Shown piece by piece: positions 1-11,160 of a stretch of DNA of 64,000 bases. The first letter of the stretch is position 1. Each line of letters begins with the position of its first letter. Origin of the DNA: Marsupella aquatica (taxonomy: Eukaryota; Marchantiophyta). The notes below the pieces were generated by a model. The model saw nothing but the letters and a program-made list of their open reading frames with translations, had not been told where the DNA came from and made no database searches. The stretch lies in contig OZ316898.1 in assembly GCA_973895155.1 (NCBI GenBank), positions 11,098,001-11,162,000 on the forward strand, given 5' to 3'. A program made the position numbers and the translations under genes.

Positions 1-2356
1 TCTCACATATGATGTCCTACAGAGGCTTGGGAGGTTAAACCCATTCATCCTTAGAGCCATTGTCATTCTGACTATAGCTGACTACCCAGCCCATGGGATG
101 ATATCAGGCCAAACAACAAAAGGATATTGTGCTTGTACTATCTGTGGGCGCAATGTCACCAGTGAGTACTCCAGAGCCCTGCAGAAAGTGATATACATGG
201 GCCATCGTCGTTTTCTGAAGACAGATCACCCTTACAGAGAAAGACAGGCACTGATTGCACACTTTGGCAATGAGATTGAGCAACGTGGACCCCCGGCACG
301 AGTGACCAAAGAGGAGATCAGGCAGTGGGGAGCACTGAGGGATGACTATATCAAACGAGGGGGCAGGGAAGATGGAGTGAGTGATCCAATAAAGCGATAT
401 GGTGTAAAAAGACTGAGCATATTGGACTTGGAGCTCAAGTACTGGAGGGTAAGCCTCTTGGAGTTGATGCTAATTGGGATACATGTTTTGGTTCAGAGCA
501 TGTGCATTCATTTCGAAGAGAGAGACTAAACTTGAGGCATTTCCTGACGCTTTTGCATTGCAACGATGCAGGAGTTTGAGCCAAGCAAACATAACATTGA
601 TGTTATGCACATTGAAAAGAATATTTGTGAGAGTCTACTCAGATTCTTGTGTGGAGAGAAAGACACTGGTTCAGTGAGATTGGATCTTGAACAGAGGGGA
701 ATGAAACCCCATCTTTGGTTGAGGCAACATGCCCACAGAGCTGATGTGCTCTTGAAGTACCAAGCGCCCTATGTTCTGACAGACACAGAGTGGGAACTAT
801 TTGTGCAGAGGTTGAGTTCTTTGAAGGTTCCTTCAAACTATGGCAGTGCTTTCAAGAAGCATATCATGACTAGAAAGCTTGGTAGTATGAAAAGCCATGA
901 CTACCATATGTTGATGCAACAGGTGTTGCCTTTATGCCTGAGGGGCCTGTTGCAGAAGCCTGTTCGTACTGTGATCATGCGACTCAGTGATGTGTTTCGT
1001 CGTATTTGTGTGAAGGTTTGGGATGAAACACACTTCCCACAACTGACAGAAGATGTCGCTCAGGTGCTGTGTGACCTGGAGATTTATTTTCCTCCCGCAT
1101 TTTTTGATGTCATGACCCACCTACTTGTCCATGTTGTGGAAGAGCTACACCAATTTGGGCCTGTGAGTGCTCGTTGGTTGTACCCTTTGGAACGGTACAT
1201 GAAGCTACTCAAAGGTCACGTGAGAACATATTACAAACCTGAAGCAAGCATGGCTAAAGGTTACATCAAGGATGAGACTCTGGGATTTCTGACCGAATAC
1301 ATAGCACAATATGAGCATGTGAAGACCAGGGTGTGGAATTCTGATGAGGAGGAAGGGGTGGTAGGTGAAGTACTGGAAGGGGCTGCAACCACAAAGAACC
1401 TGACCATATCTATGAGAGACTTGGCACATGACTTTGTATTGCACAACACTGTGGTGATGGAACCCTGGATACAGTGAGTGCATACATGTGCTATAATCCA
1501 GTTCATGAGCTTAAATGTTGTGTTCGTGTGGTTTTCTCCTTCAGCCTGTTCATGTTTACCCAAGCTAATGCTGTGTGGTTGTTCGTTCAGGGAGTATGAG
1601 TCATTGAAGGCGGCCCATCCCACTGCAGGAACAACTTTTCCAGGTTTCATGGAGTGGATCAGAGTGGCAATTAGAGAGCATCACGAGACCCACCCAGACA
1701 TGGATGCAGATGTTTACCTACTGTCTAATGCCCCTAGCCTGAAAGTGAAGACTTACAAACGGATGAGAGCATATGGGAATCACTTCCGAGTGAAGGATGG
1801 TGACAGTGCCTACAGGGTGACGAATGACTGCGGGCTCATCACTGTATTTGAGCAACAGAGCCACAATCACGACAGGGCCTGGATGGAGATGGGATATGTG
1901 GGAGAATTAGTTGACATATGGGCTCTGGACTATGGGGCGGTGTCCAGTCCTGTGATTCTTATGAAAGGTTCATGGGTGCGGCAGGATTGGCTTGGTAACA
2001 GGGCTACCATGAAGAGAGACAACGACGGTTTCTTGCTGGCCAATTTCAGAGGGAAATTGCCCGAATGGTCTGAGCCATTTGTGTTTCCTAGTCAGGTGGA
2101 GCAAGCTTTCTTCCTGGATGTGGAAGACTCCCCAGGTTGGCGTGTAGTGTGTCATAAACAGGCCAGGCAACGCCGGATGGAAGGATCAAACCTTGAGTTT
2201 CATTTACACTCTCATAGTGCCTTTGATCGTCGGCGTTCAGACCAAGTGCCTGTAGTTCATGATAGCGGGGACTTCATTCCTGTGACAAGGGTAGATGCAT
2301 TTGCTGAAGGAGGCGAATTCAGAGATGCAGATGCCAACAGTGTGCCTGTGCCATGA
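1..2356 (+). CDS. TNP2-type CACTA transposase, 5' partial (3 exons seen)
   Basis: Exons inferred: <1-448, 572-1474 and 1591-2356. Exon 1 carries the end of the TNP2 domain, with a CxxC pair (CACTIC) in the part typical of this family. Exon 2 reads through a short histidine/asparagine stretch into MHIEKNICES and then a DUF4218 domain (about 290 residues), including the motif LYPLERYMKLLKGHVR. Exon 3 is a DUF4216 domain, recognisable from its YVGELVDIWALDYG region. Junctions: AGG|GTAAGC with ATGCAG|GAG, and ACA|GTGAGT with TTCAG|GGAG; both keep the frame. The protein would excise and integrate the element by binding the terminal inverted repeats. The N-terminal part lies before the window. No internal stop is seen. 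Confidence 0.88.
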
Positions 2357-2428
2357 GTAATGTGAATTGTTTGCATAGACATTAGTGAGGGGAAGGATGT
2401 GTAATAAAGTAATTCTGAAGCAACACAG

Positions 2429-5400
2429 ATGTATGGATGGATGCCTGGTGATTGTGGTTGCATTGTGTTATACGGGGTGACCATAGATGACATGTTTTTG
2501 TGGTCCAGTAGGATGGAACAGAGTGACACAAAGATGTGTGAGTATGAAAGGAAAGCTATGGAACAACGAGCATACGTGAAAGCCAAAATCGCAGAACTGG
2601 ATCTGGAAAAGGATGTGGCTGAATTGTAAGGGAACGATTCTCAACTACACCCCTCCGCTGAGTTTGTGTGACATGAATAGTTCAATGTGGCACTGAAATT
2701 GTGACTGTATTCTCATATTGGAATGTCGCAGAGCCACAGCATTTTCAAAGAAACAAAAGGAGTACGCAAGAAGGGTGACCAGCACTATCTCTGGGCCTGT
2801 GCGTCGGAGTGACAGGTTGAGCAAGAAGGTCGTACCTACAATGGCAGAATGTGGAGATGACATTGATGCTGCACAGGTGGGTGCAGACACTAGACAAGAA
2901 GATGCAGATGATGAGTATTTTCCAGAGGAAATGGATGAGGATGGGGGTTATGAAGATGAATACATTGCAGAGCAGCCCCAAAAGAAACATGTAAGTAGTT
3001 TTCCCAACAAGGTTTTGAGTTAAAAACTCTTGTTTAGAGGTTTCATATGTTCAGTACTACACATATGTACCTTGCTTAGTTCCTGACATTGTAGTTGGTG
3101 ATGTGATGCAGCGTCCTGCCAGTTCTGTTTTGCCTTCGAAGCCTGTGCATGCACCATACCAGCAGGGGGGGCTGACCTCTGATCAAGGTTGGCGAGGTGG
3201 TAGTAGTGGTAGATCCCAGGCTGGTGCCCAATACTATGGCAGGGGGCAAGCTCTAGGTTATGCCCGTGGTAGAGGCAGAGCAGGTCCAAACCCACAATCT
3301 CGTGGGTATGGACGTCCACCTCAACCGTGGGGATGTGAGTATATATCTATATGCCAGTTCTTTGTGAAGGCATGGCACTCCTGAATTTCAGACTGCATAT
3401 CAATTTTTGACATTGTTTGGGATGTATTGGATTCAGACAACATGAAATTCTGTCCACCTGCCATTGCATGCAGATTCTGCCCAACCTGATTGGGCAAATG
3501 CTAGTAATGATCAGTTCCAATGTCCACAAGGACAGACATGGGTTGAACCAGGTTGGGAGGATGGTGGTGGGTCGTGGAATGAACAAGGTTGGGAAGGTGG
3601 TGAAGGTAATTGGCAGGGATATCAAAATTCAGTACCTACAAACGCTGGAAGAGGAGCAGGTAATGTCTGATCTTGTCAGCAATGGAAGAACTCATTATAT
3701 GTGGAGTCCATTCACGTGGGGGGGACTCTGCACATGTATAATGATAGAAAATGTATGTGTGCAGGTTGGACAGTCGAACCATCGACTCAAGTATTCACTA
3801 ATGCCCCTATGCAGATGCAGCACGGAAGGGGGACAGGTATGTCGGTGAATGTTCAGTTGTTTTCCTACAGTTTGTACTTAGTTTTCAGTACATATGTTTG
3901 CACACACATACCTAGAAAGTGACATCATCCGGCCCCTGTACTAGGCTGGACAGGTGGTCCAGGGTCGCAACAATTTCAGAGTGCAGTCCCTGCACAGGCA
4001 TCTACAGGCAGAGCTACAGGTATGTATGTTTGAAGAATTTTTCTTGAAGTGAAGCATTGAATGTTGCCGTCATCCATTCTGCTATATGTAGTTCTCAAGC
4101 ATGAATGGCATTGTATTTTCCCAGGTGGCTTCAGAACCCCAGGTAGGGTGAATGAAGGGGTGGCCAATACAACGCCCAGTACTACCGAGAGCAGTGCACG
4201 AGGGGAGGTGACAAAGAAAGGGAACGTAAAGTTGAATGAGAGACAATGGGTGGATGCTGAGTGTCCTCGCAAGAACCGATGGCATGCTGATTTGAAAGCT
4301 GAAGTATTGCGTTGGTTAGATGTGAGTGTTATTAATTTTAAAAAACAGCATCCAAAAGATTGGAAGACTGTATGTGAAAATGTTGCTGCCAAATGGAATT
4401 ATGTGGGCAGTGATGATGGCGTGGACATAGGTTGCCTAGAGAGTACAGCAGGTAAAATTATCAAGCAAGAGAGGTGGAGAATGCATAAGGCTTGGAAGGA
4501 AGGTGGGGAGAAGCCAGATATGCCTCCACCAGCCAGTTGTGATGATAAAGTGTGGGCAAGGTTAGTAGCTTATTTTGTAACAGATGCTTCAAAAAAGAAG
4601 AGTTCACAGATGACCGAGGCCAGGTTGAGTGTTCAGAACCCTAATCTGACAGGAAGGACCGGCACTGCACCGACAGCTAAACGTTTGGTAAGAATGAATG
4701 GCCTAGCTATGTAATTTATGCTACACTATGTACTATTTTTTAGTGTACTGTCCCTACATGTAAACTTTGTTTTTTAGTGTACGTTCCCTGAATATTGATC
4801 GATAACTTGTGTTTGCCATGCATGTGCAGAAAGCCCAATTGGGGCAAAGCCCTTCAAAAGAAGAGTTGAGGGCTGAAATTGTGAACACCCGGGCTCAAGA
4901 GGGTGCATCTGAATCCTCCAAGCATGTAAGTTATATGAGTTCTGATTGGTAATTGAATGACCTGCGTTGAATTTCAGGTGTACACTGTATATAACATTGA
5001 TTGTGCATATATTGCCCAACATTTCATATGGAGTGATTGAACCTATACCCCTGTGTCATGTAGGGAGGTGGATCTTCACTTACAGAGATAAGTGGTCGTT
5101 TGAAGGCTGTCGAAACATGTCTTCCAGAGATCAATGAACGTTTGAATTCATTGACTGACTTGTTCCATGTGAACTTCAAGACATTAATGGAAGCTGTTGT
5201 GTCGGTGAGAGATAAAATTGATTCCAATTCTGCAGGAGTTCCACCATCACCACTTGAGGTGGCAAAGTCGATGCACTCTTCTGGCATGCCAACGACATGT
5301 AGGCTTGAAGGTAAGGCCTTTACAACTGTGTGGGATATGATTATTAAATGTATAGTTTGAATTGACATTGTTTGTTGAATGTGTTATTTTCAGTAACATA

Positions 5401-6220
5401 TATTGTGGTTGTTGTGTCCATAGAGAATAAGACAGGTGCTACAGAGAAGAAGTATGAGAACCTGGCAAATACTCGCTGTAATTTAGAGGCAACAAAGTTG
5501 CAGTCTGTACAAGCAACTTGTTTGACAGAGGGCAGTCAACCATGTTTGGATGAGGATGACATTGGCAAGGGAGTGGATGATATCAATGTTGGGGCAAATG
5601 AGGATATCAGCAAGCATGACAATGATACCATTGAGCCAGATTCATGCTATGTAGATCTTGACTCCATTGCAGAGATAAATGATTTGCAGAATGTATCATT
5701 CTCAATGACAGGTGTGCCTCTTGTTGAGATAAATCCAACCAAAGAGTTAGTTGGTATGACACTCCCAGGTGATGAACCTGCTACTGTGACAGTCCTAACA
5801 AAGGAACCTACTGAGCCTAGCTTCACTACTGTGAAGAGAGGAAGCATGCGCACACGAAGCAAGTCTGCTGGTGGGAGCAGAGCCACGTCAAAGGTTTCAT
5901 ACAAACCTCCAAGAACAGTGCTGGCAGAAAGATCTAAGGTGGAAGTGGGGAAAGCACCTAATGCTGAGGGACAAAGTGGCTTGTTAGCTGTTGATGAGAG
6001 TGGAACACGAGTAGGATTTGCCAGAGTGCAGGTTGGTTCCACAACGTTCCATGGCAAGAGGATTCCCCCAGGTTATTCAGTAGTGTTAGTCACATTACTA
6101 GTGAAACCTAAAGCTGTCCTTCCCATTCCAAACACAAATGATGATCCTCCTCAAAAGACACTTGGAGATGCTGCAGGTTCTTTGGTATTATGGCCAAGCA
6201 AGTTCATAGAGGATCCATAA
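2429..6220 (+). CDS. TNPA-like CACTA accessory protein with Transposase_24-type domain (about 10 exons)
   Basis: Exons inferred: 2429-2626, 2732-2990, 3112-3334, 3474-3659, 3764-3836, 3945-4019, 4125-4687, 4830-4925, 5064-5310 and 5424-6220. The order is a short basic/acidic N-terminal part, a Gly/Trp/Gln-rich linker spread over exons 3-6 with repeated GW and RG pairs, and a Transposase_24 (Ptta/En/Spm) domain in exon 7. That domain contains VWARLVAYFVTDASKKKS. A coiled-coil-like segment follows in exon 9. The C-terminal module has the family's closing pattern, TLGDAAGSLVLWP near the stop. In well-studied CACTA elements such a protein binds subterminal repeats, and here those repeats lie just downstream. 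The first codon is uncertain (2429, 2489 or 2513). Exon borders were placed by eye, with phases checked between exons 1-4. Confidence 0.72.
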
Positions 6221-6719
6221 CAATGTCATGCCATTATTTGTTTGTAGTGTGAGTCATGTTATGTAGATTTTAGATGTCAAGAAACAGTACAAGAATCATG
6301 TCCTCTTGGAGATTCATAGTATCATGCATGTGCTTTCAGTTATCTCATCCTACAGTCATCAATTATGAGTTCCTGTTTTGTCTAAATTACATTGATCACA
6401 TTGTAAACTATTCCATTGGAATTCAAATGATCTTCATTTTTTAGCAAGATTGTGATTGTGTTTAATTCTTATGAATGTTTTATGTAGGATCTGCTTATAT
6501 GATGCTTTGTTTCATGTGGATGTCATTCATGCTATGTTCATTTCTTGTATTCAATGTGTTATATTTCTAAAGTTAGAACATCAGGTTTCTATGTATTGTA
6601 ATGTCGAGTGCTCTCTCTTCTTATGAACTGTCCCTCTGTGTTCATTAGTCATGGTTATAACTTGCATGTGATCCTTATTAGTTATAAACATGAGTATATA
6701 GAGTCCCAAATGGTTCTGT
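6221..6719. other. CACTA 3' non-coding stretch
   Basis: This is AT-rich sequence between the TNPA-like stop codon and the subterminal repeats. It probably holds the 3' UTR. I see no ORF, repeat or clear polyadenylation signal that I would defend. Confidence 0.5.
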
Positions 6720-7055
6720 TGTGTGACGCGGGCCAGGGTCTCCATTGGTCTCTCCTGTGACACTAAATAGTCACACGCTAGTCGTTGTTGAATGCGGGTA
6801 AGTCATGTATGTGATTTACGATGTGACTCGCTGAAGTCATATTGCAGTCACGTCGAAACAAGGCTAGACTCCACAATAAAGTCACAGATCAGTCACAAAT
6901 GGGTATCAAGCAAGTTGCAAAGCCCAGTATCAATAGTGACTTCCATTTTTTGGTCTCAACTTTTGCAACTCCAAGGGTCACAGCGTGGGTCAAGTCACGT
7001 TGAGTCACAATGAAGTCACATGAGCCAAAATGAGTCATATATTGCGGTCTCAGTT
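6720..7055. repeat. Subterminal GTCAC/GTGAC repeat zone of the CACTA element
   Basis: About a dozen copies of AGTCAC or its complement GTGACT occur in both orientations, for example in the run AGTCACGTTGAGTCACAATG near 6992-7013 and in GTGACACTAAATAGTCAC at 6757-6774. In characterised CACTA elements such clusters lie just inside the terminal inverted repeat and are bound by the TNPA protein. A 14-bp segment at 6722-6735 (TGTGACGCGGGCCA) recurs at 16877-16890. Confidence 0.7.
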
Positions 7056-8716
7056 CACCTCGGATTCTTCTAGTGCTCGCAACTGTTTCTCCAACATCTT
7101 ACTCTTCTCCTTCTCCCTCTTGGCCGCTTCCAACATTGGCCCGTACCGTTGAGTTACTTCTCTTACCACCATCTCAATGGCTTTTGAGATCAAATCTGGG
7201 GAGAGGGTAGGGCTAGAGGGAGATGGGCTCTTCCTCTTCCCCAACCTCAATGTATCGTTCCTCTTGGGCCTGGTCTCAAGGAGTCCAACTTGACCCCGTA
7301 AGTCTACAACTTCCTTCTTGAGTCTCTCGACCTCACCAGTGCCCAGCTTGAGTTTGGTCACTTCATCCCTCAAAACTCCCACCTCCAGCGCCTCCTTAGC
7401 CTTAGTAGATAAGGCTCCTTCCAGTTGTAAAACCTGAATATGTGACTCCTTGAGCGACCTCCCTTGCTCTTGAATTACCACCTCCTTTGCCTTGACCACC
7501 TCTTTCAAGGCCTCATTACTTACTTGTAACATTCCCACCTTGGCCTGGCCTTGGTTGATGGCCTCCTTCAATGTTCGGCACAACTTAAGCCCCTCATGCA
7601 CTCCATCACAAAAATCACGTAATTCGGCCAAGTACACCTCGGGCACATCGTAATCAAGAGGCTCCTCTGGGTTCCCCACAAGGGACTCCAACCACTCCAT
7701 AACGCTATCTTCATCTGGTCATCTTCGGTAGTAGGTTGGGCTATTGGCTCAGACGGTGGCCCCTTCACCAAGCTTCCTAATATGGTGGTGGCTATCCTCC
7801 GTATTTCCGTGGTGAAGGGTGGCACCGTTTCCCCTCCTGTGCCCGGTGAGGGAAGAAGCCCTTCCCGCCTGGCCAATAGGAAAGACCCCATCAAGTGCAT
7901 GCCTCCTCCCGTCTTCACACTCTTAGGATCCATGGCCAATGACTTCCTCATCCCAAAATACCACCATCCGTACGTGTGACGTGGGTGAGTCTTGATGTCG
8001 GTGGCAATAACCAACTGATCTCCACTTACCATCCCTGATTGCCCCCTACCAAGTACCCGCTGGTGTACCTTGGCCACAAACACCTTGTACGCTAGATCCT
8101 TGAACGTTGAGAGGGGGATGGTAGTTACGGAAAGGGGGTCCCTCACCACCTCAGCTAGTTCTTCCAATGTAAAAACACCAGGTGGCTCTACTGGCTGAAA
8201 CGTGAAGTCCTGGTCATCGAGAAATAAGAGCTTGGCCAACTCCACGTGAGGGATCAACTGACTGTTACAATGAAAATAAATCCCCTCCGTACGACACTCC
8301 AATCCAACCGCAATGTCCCAAGTCCTGTCGGGAGGAATCATAATCTCTACACCCATGAAATCGGTGAGCCCTGTAGCCTGAAAAATCTCCTTGCCCTCTT
8401 CCATCACCTTGGCAGAAGTGCGGGGGTACACCCTATGGAAAACCTTCCGTACAACCATAGTGCTAGGCATTCCAGATCCCGTACTCATGGCAATCGACCG
8501 ACGTTTCTCTCCCTCCTCCCTAATTCGTGTGGCAATGTACTCCCGGTAAGCAGCCTTGTATCGACGAACACGGGCTGTACTGAACTCAGGTGGATCAAAC
8601 ATCCACACTAAGAATTCTCCTATCACCACAATTCCCGTCACACCGTACAATTCCTGGCCCGTGTAGCCCCCGTACCATGATCTCGAGTCCACTCTACTTC
8701 CCCTCAGCCAAACCAC
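7050..8716 (-). pseudogene. Unrecognised protein in two overlapping frames, C-terminal coiled coil
   Basis: I do not recognise this family. Frame 1 (8716 down to 7568, about 380 codons) encodes a globular-looking region rich in aromatic residues. Frame 2 (7700 down to 7050, 216 codons from its Met) starts MEWLESLVGN and is a long predicted coiled coil with many Leu, Lys and Glu. The two frames overlap, and the sensible protein seems to pass from frame 1 to frame 2 near 7700-7720, which needs a 1-nt shift. The overlap has no obvious slippery heptamer, so an indel is the simpler explanation. The first ATG in frame 1 is internal; an upstream ATG at 8849 lies in an ORF ending at a GTAAGT (8743-8748), but the implied intron (about 46 bp) is too short to trust. 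The last nine codons or so and the stop lie inside the CACTA terminus, so the true C-terminus is probably lost. It may be a transposon passenger gene or a broken host gene. Confidence 0.45.
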
Positions 8717-8849
8717 CAGAGGAAACCGTCACGAAAAGTTTCACTTACCAGACAACAATCCCCCCAAAAATCCTTGTTTCCCCGACCCTTCCGGCCCCCA
8801 ACACGACCGGCTCCACCTCACTCAGGGGGGTTCCAAATGCTGCCGTCAT

Positions 8850-9780
8850 AAGGGCCTCACCCTCCCATGACACTTAAGCTCCCCCAAAAGAGCTTTCAGA
8901 ATGGAGAGGAGCGAGAGGGAAAAAGAAAAAAACATTCGGCCATGGGGGAGAAAAGAGAGACGATGTTTTCAGGCAAAAGGAAAAAAGAACCCCAATACCC
9001 CTGTGCTCTCCTGGACAACCCTTATAGGTGGCCGGCTCCCCTTCAAACATATTGGCACCTTCCGAGGATCGGGGGATTTTTATTCCCCCACCGCCTTGTA
9101 ATGGCTCTTCAAGGCCTCCCCTAGGTGCGGGGAGCCTCTTCAAAAAAAAAACCATGGGAGCTCCCTTTCTTAGGCCTCCCCCTTAAATACTCACTTCTCC
9201 TCGCCCGTACCTGCCCTCTCTGCCTCCCTGGGATGGGGGAATCATTTACCCCCCTTTTATACTCACTGCGCCTAGCCCTGCTCCTTCCTCATTCGGCTCG
9301 CTGCGCCCTGCCCCCAGGAGCATTTAGTGCCCTGTATTGGGGGATTTAATCCCTTATTTTTGGCAGCCTCTTAGCTCCCTCGGCTGTTTGCAATGGAGGG
9401 CTCGCCTCCCTATGGAGGCGCCCATCCCGCTCACGGCAGCACCTCAAACGGGGGATTTAATCCCCCCCCCCACCTCCTGCACGCGGCCCTATGCAGGGCT
9501 CGCGACAGCCACCGCCGTCCGCCCCGGCTCCTCCGCGCCCAGCCCAGTCCGTGCCACCTTACTCCCGGGGTCACTCCCTCCAGCCAAACCAAAAAAACTT
9601 CCCCCCAACGTCCACTGCCGGGGTCACCTTTACTCATAAAAAAACTCCTTGCTCCCGGTCCTGTTTTACTTCTTCTTCCCATCAACCTTGCTATTGGGGT
9701 CTCTAAAAAGGGCCATAAAATAATGGGGAGTCCCCCAAAGGCAGGGCCCTCCGCCCAACATATTTTCAGAACAACCAGGG
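8850..9780 (-). promoter_or_regulatory. C/G-rich region upstream of the unrecognised ORF, with two TATA-like modules
   Basis: Base composition changes sharply here: long C runs on the + strand and several GGGGGATTTAATCCC-type near-palindromes (around 9340-9354 and 9450-9466, with a looser one near 9071-9088). On the minus strand, TATTTAAG (9182-9189) and TATAAAAG (9254-9261) are each followed in + reading by the same TACTCACT string, so a promoter module about 72 bp long seems duplicated. The placement upstream of the minus-strand ORF suggests its promoter or an LTR-like leader. The ORFs seen here are low-complexity Pro/Ser/Arg translations and I do not call a gene. Confidence 0.4.
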
Positions 9781-11160
9781 GATAAAGATAAATACAGTAC
9801 TTCGGTCACAAGTGACGGAATTGACTTAAATTTGAAAAAATGCTTATTTACAATGGTTATTTACACTGCGCAACACTCCGTGACTCATTATTCGTGATTT
9901 TGAGTGATGGGGACCCTGTCACAAGACCTCTACAGACTACTCTTTCCGAGAGGAGGCTAATTGTGTCCTAGTCACTGAGTTGTTCTATATTGAGACCACA
10001 GCTAGGAAGAAAGGTTTTGTTGTCTATGGTACTCATAATTAAATGGGTGCCTGCCATTGTTGATGATTGGAAATTCACTCTTTCCAATCTACTAGCCGTG
10101 CATTACTTCCACGAGCAGCCAGGCAGCTTTAAGGTGTATGACAAGTAGGTTCTACGCTTAATAGGGATCTCACTTTCGAGCCAAACTTTGGCTATGAGAA
10201 TTACATATGTGGCTTCAACCTGATTGTTTTTCTATAGAGATTGTAGTTGTAAGTAAGAATTTTGGTATCACACTTGCTTATATGGCTTCAAGGACACAGA
10301 AACTATTGCAATGTACTCTTTATTGCTTTGCTTCAATGAAGCCTTCACAAATGGCTTTTCGTGTATTATTCACATTGTTGGCATAATGTGCTAACTGTGT
10401 ATAAATGTCTGTATGAATGCATAGATGGCTTCTTTGTAAATGGCTTCAATGTCATTGGTTAGACTTCATTATGACAAAATGGGAATGGTTACCAACAGCC
10501 TGCATGTCCCCTGTTTTGGATGCATAGATTAATCAAGTTTCTTACTCTAACTTTCAGAATTTCTCTGTTGTCTATCATGCGCTCCCCAAGCTTGGGAAAT
10601 CAATGTCTGTATTGAACATAAAGGGCAAAAAAATTCAACGTACTACATTGATGAAAGCTCAACCAGCTTCAAAGTAAGTAGTTGATGAAAGCTGGCCTGG
10701 CTTCAAAGTAACCAGTCTATGTCCCCTATTTCTCTGTAAGTTGACAGTTCAAACTTCTGTAGTTTCCTCTCCAACCAGTTGAGGCAGAAAAGGGCAAGAC
10801 ACCCTTTTTTATTTTGGAAACAATTAGCTTCATAAATCAAGTTTCCTAGGAGGTTTCCACAACTCAAACTTTTGACTAATTGATACATTGAACACCATCC
10901 AAGCAGGAGACAAACATGAAAGAGACACATGTAAGACCCATTTGAGCTCACAAAGAAGCAAATACCACATGCCAAGGAAGGCAATGAATATGTCTGTGGT
11001 AATTGCCAAAAGTTGTGTGCAATACGTATGAAGAACAGGCCTCAAAACTACAAGTCCAAACCTTCTTTATAGATGAAACTACATCTATAGCTTCAAACTA
11101 AACCCTTCAGAACAACTTGCTAGAAGGGCACTGAACAAACCCACTTCAAAAGGGCAAGTT
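9781..11160. other. Non-coding stretch with local repeats
   Basis: No gene is recognised. The segment 10140-10710 repeats a GGCTTCAA motif many times, and a unit TTGATGAAAGCT..CCWGCTTCAAAGTAA is tandemly present at about 10648 and 10682 (period 34). These could be flanking or subterminal repeats of the neighbouring MULE, but I found no matching terminal inverted repeats. Confidence 0.4.

Larger units (their letters stand above)
1..7075 (+). mobile_element. CACTA (En/Spm) DNA transposon, right-hand part
   Basis: The element contains a TNP2-type transposase gene followed by a TNPA-like gene on the same strand, which is the usual CACTA order. After the second gene stops at 6220 there is about 500 bp without a gene, then a zone dense in GTCAC/GTGAC motifs (about 6720-7045). 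A TAGTG at 7071-7075 follows: read from the other strand this end begins CACTAGAAGAATCC, close to the canonical plant CACTA terminus CACTACAAGAAA. I therefore place the right end at 7075. The left end lies outside the window, so the terminal inverted repeat and the 3-bp target duplication (right flank CTC) cannot be confirmed here. Both genes keep open exons with good splice sites, so the copy may be recent. Confidence 0.8.

Noticed and set aside
6761-9329. An 8-bp CACTAAAT...ATTTAGTG pair that could mark a separate small CACTA element enclosing the unrecognised ORF
   Set aside because: No matching 3-bp target duplication (TGA versus CCC), no similarity inside the ends, and the 7075 terminus fits the subterminal repeats much better.
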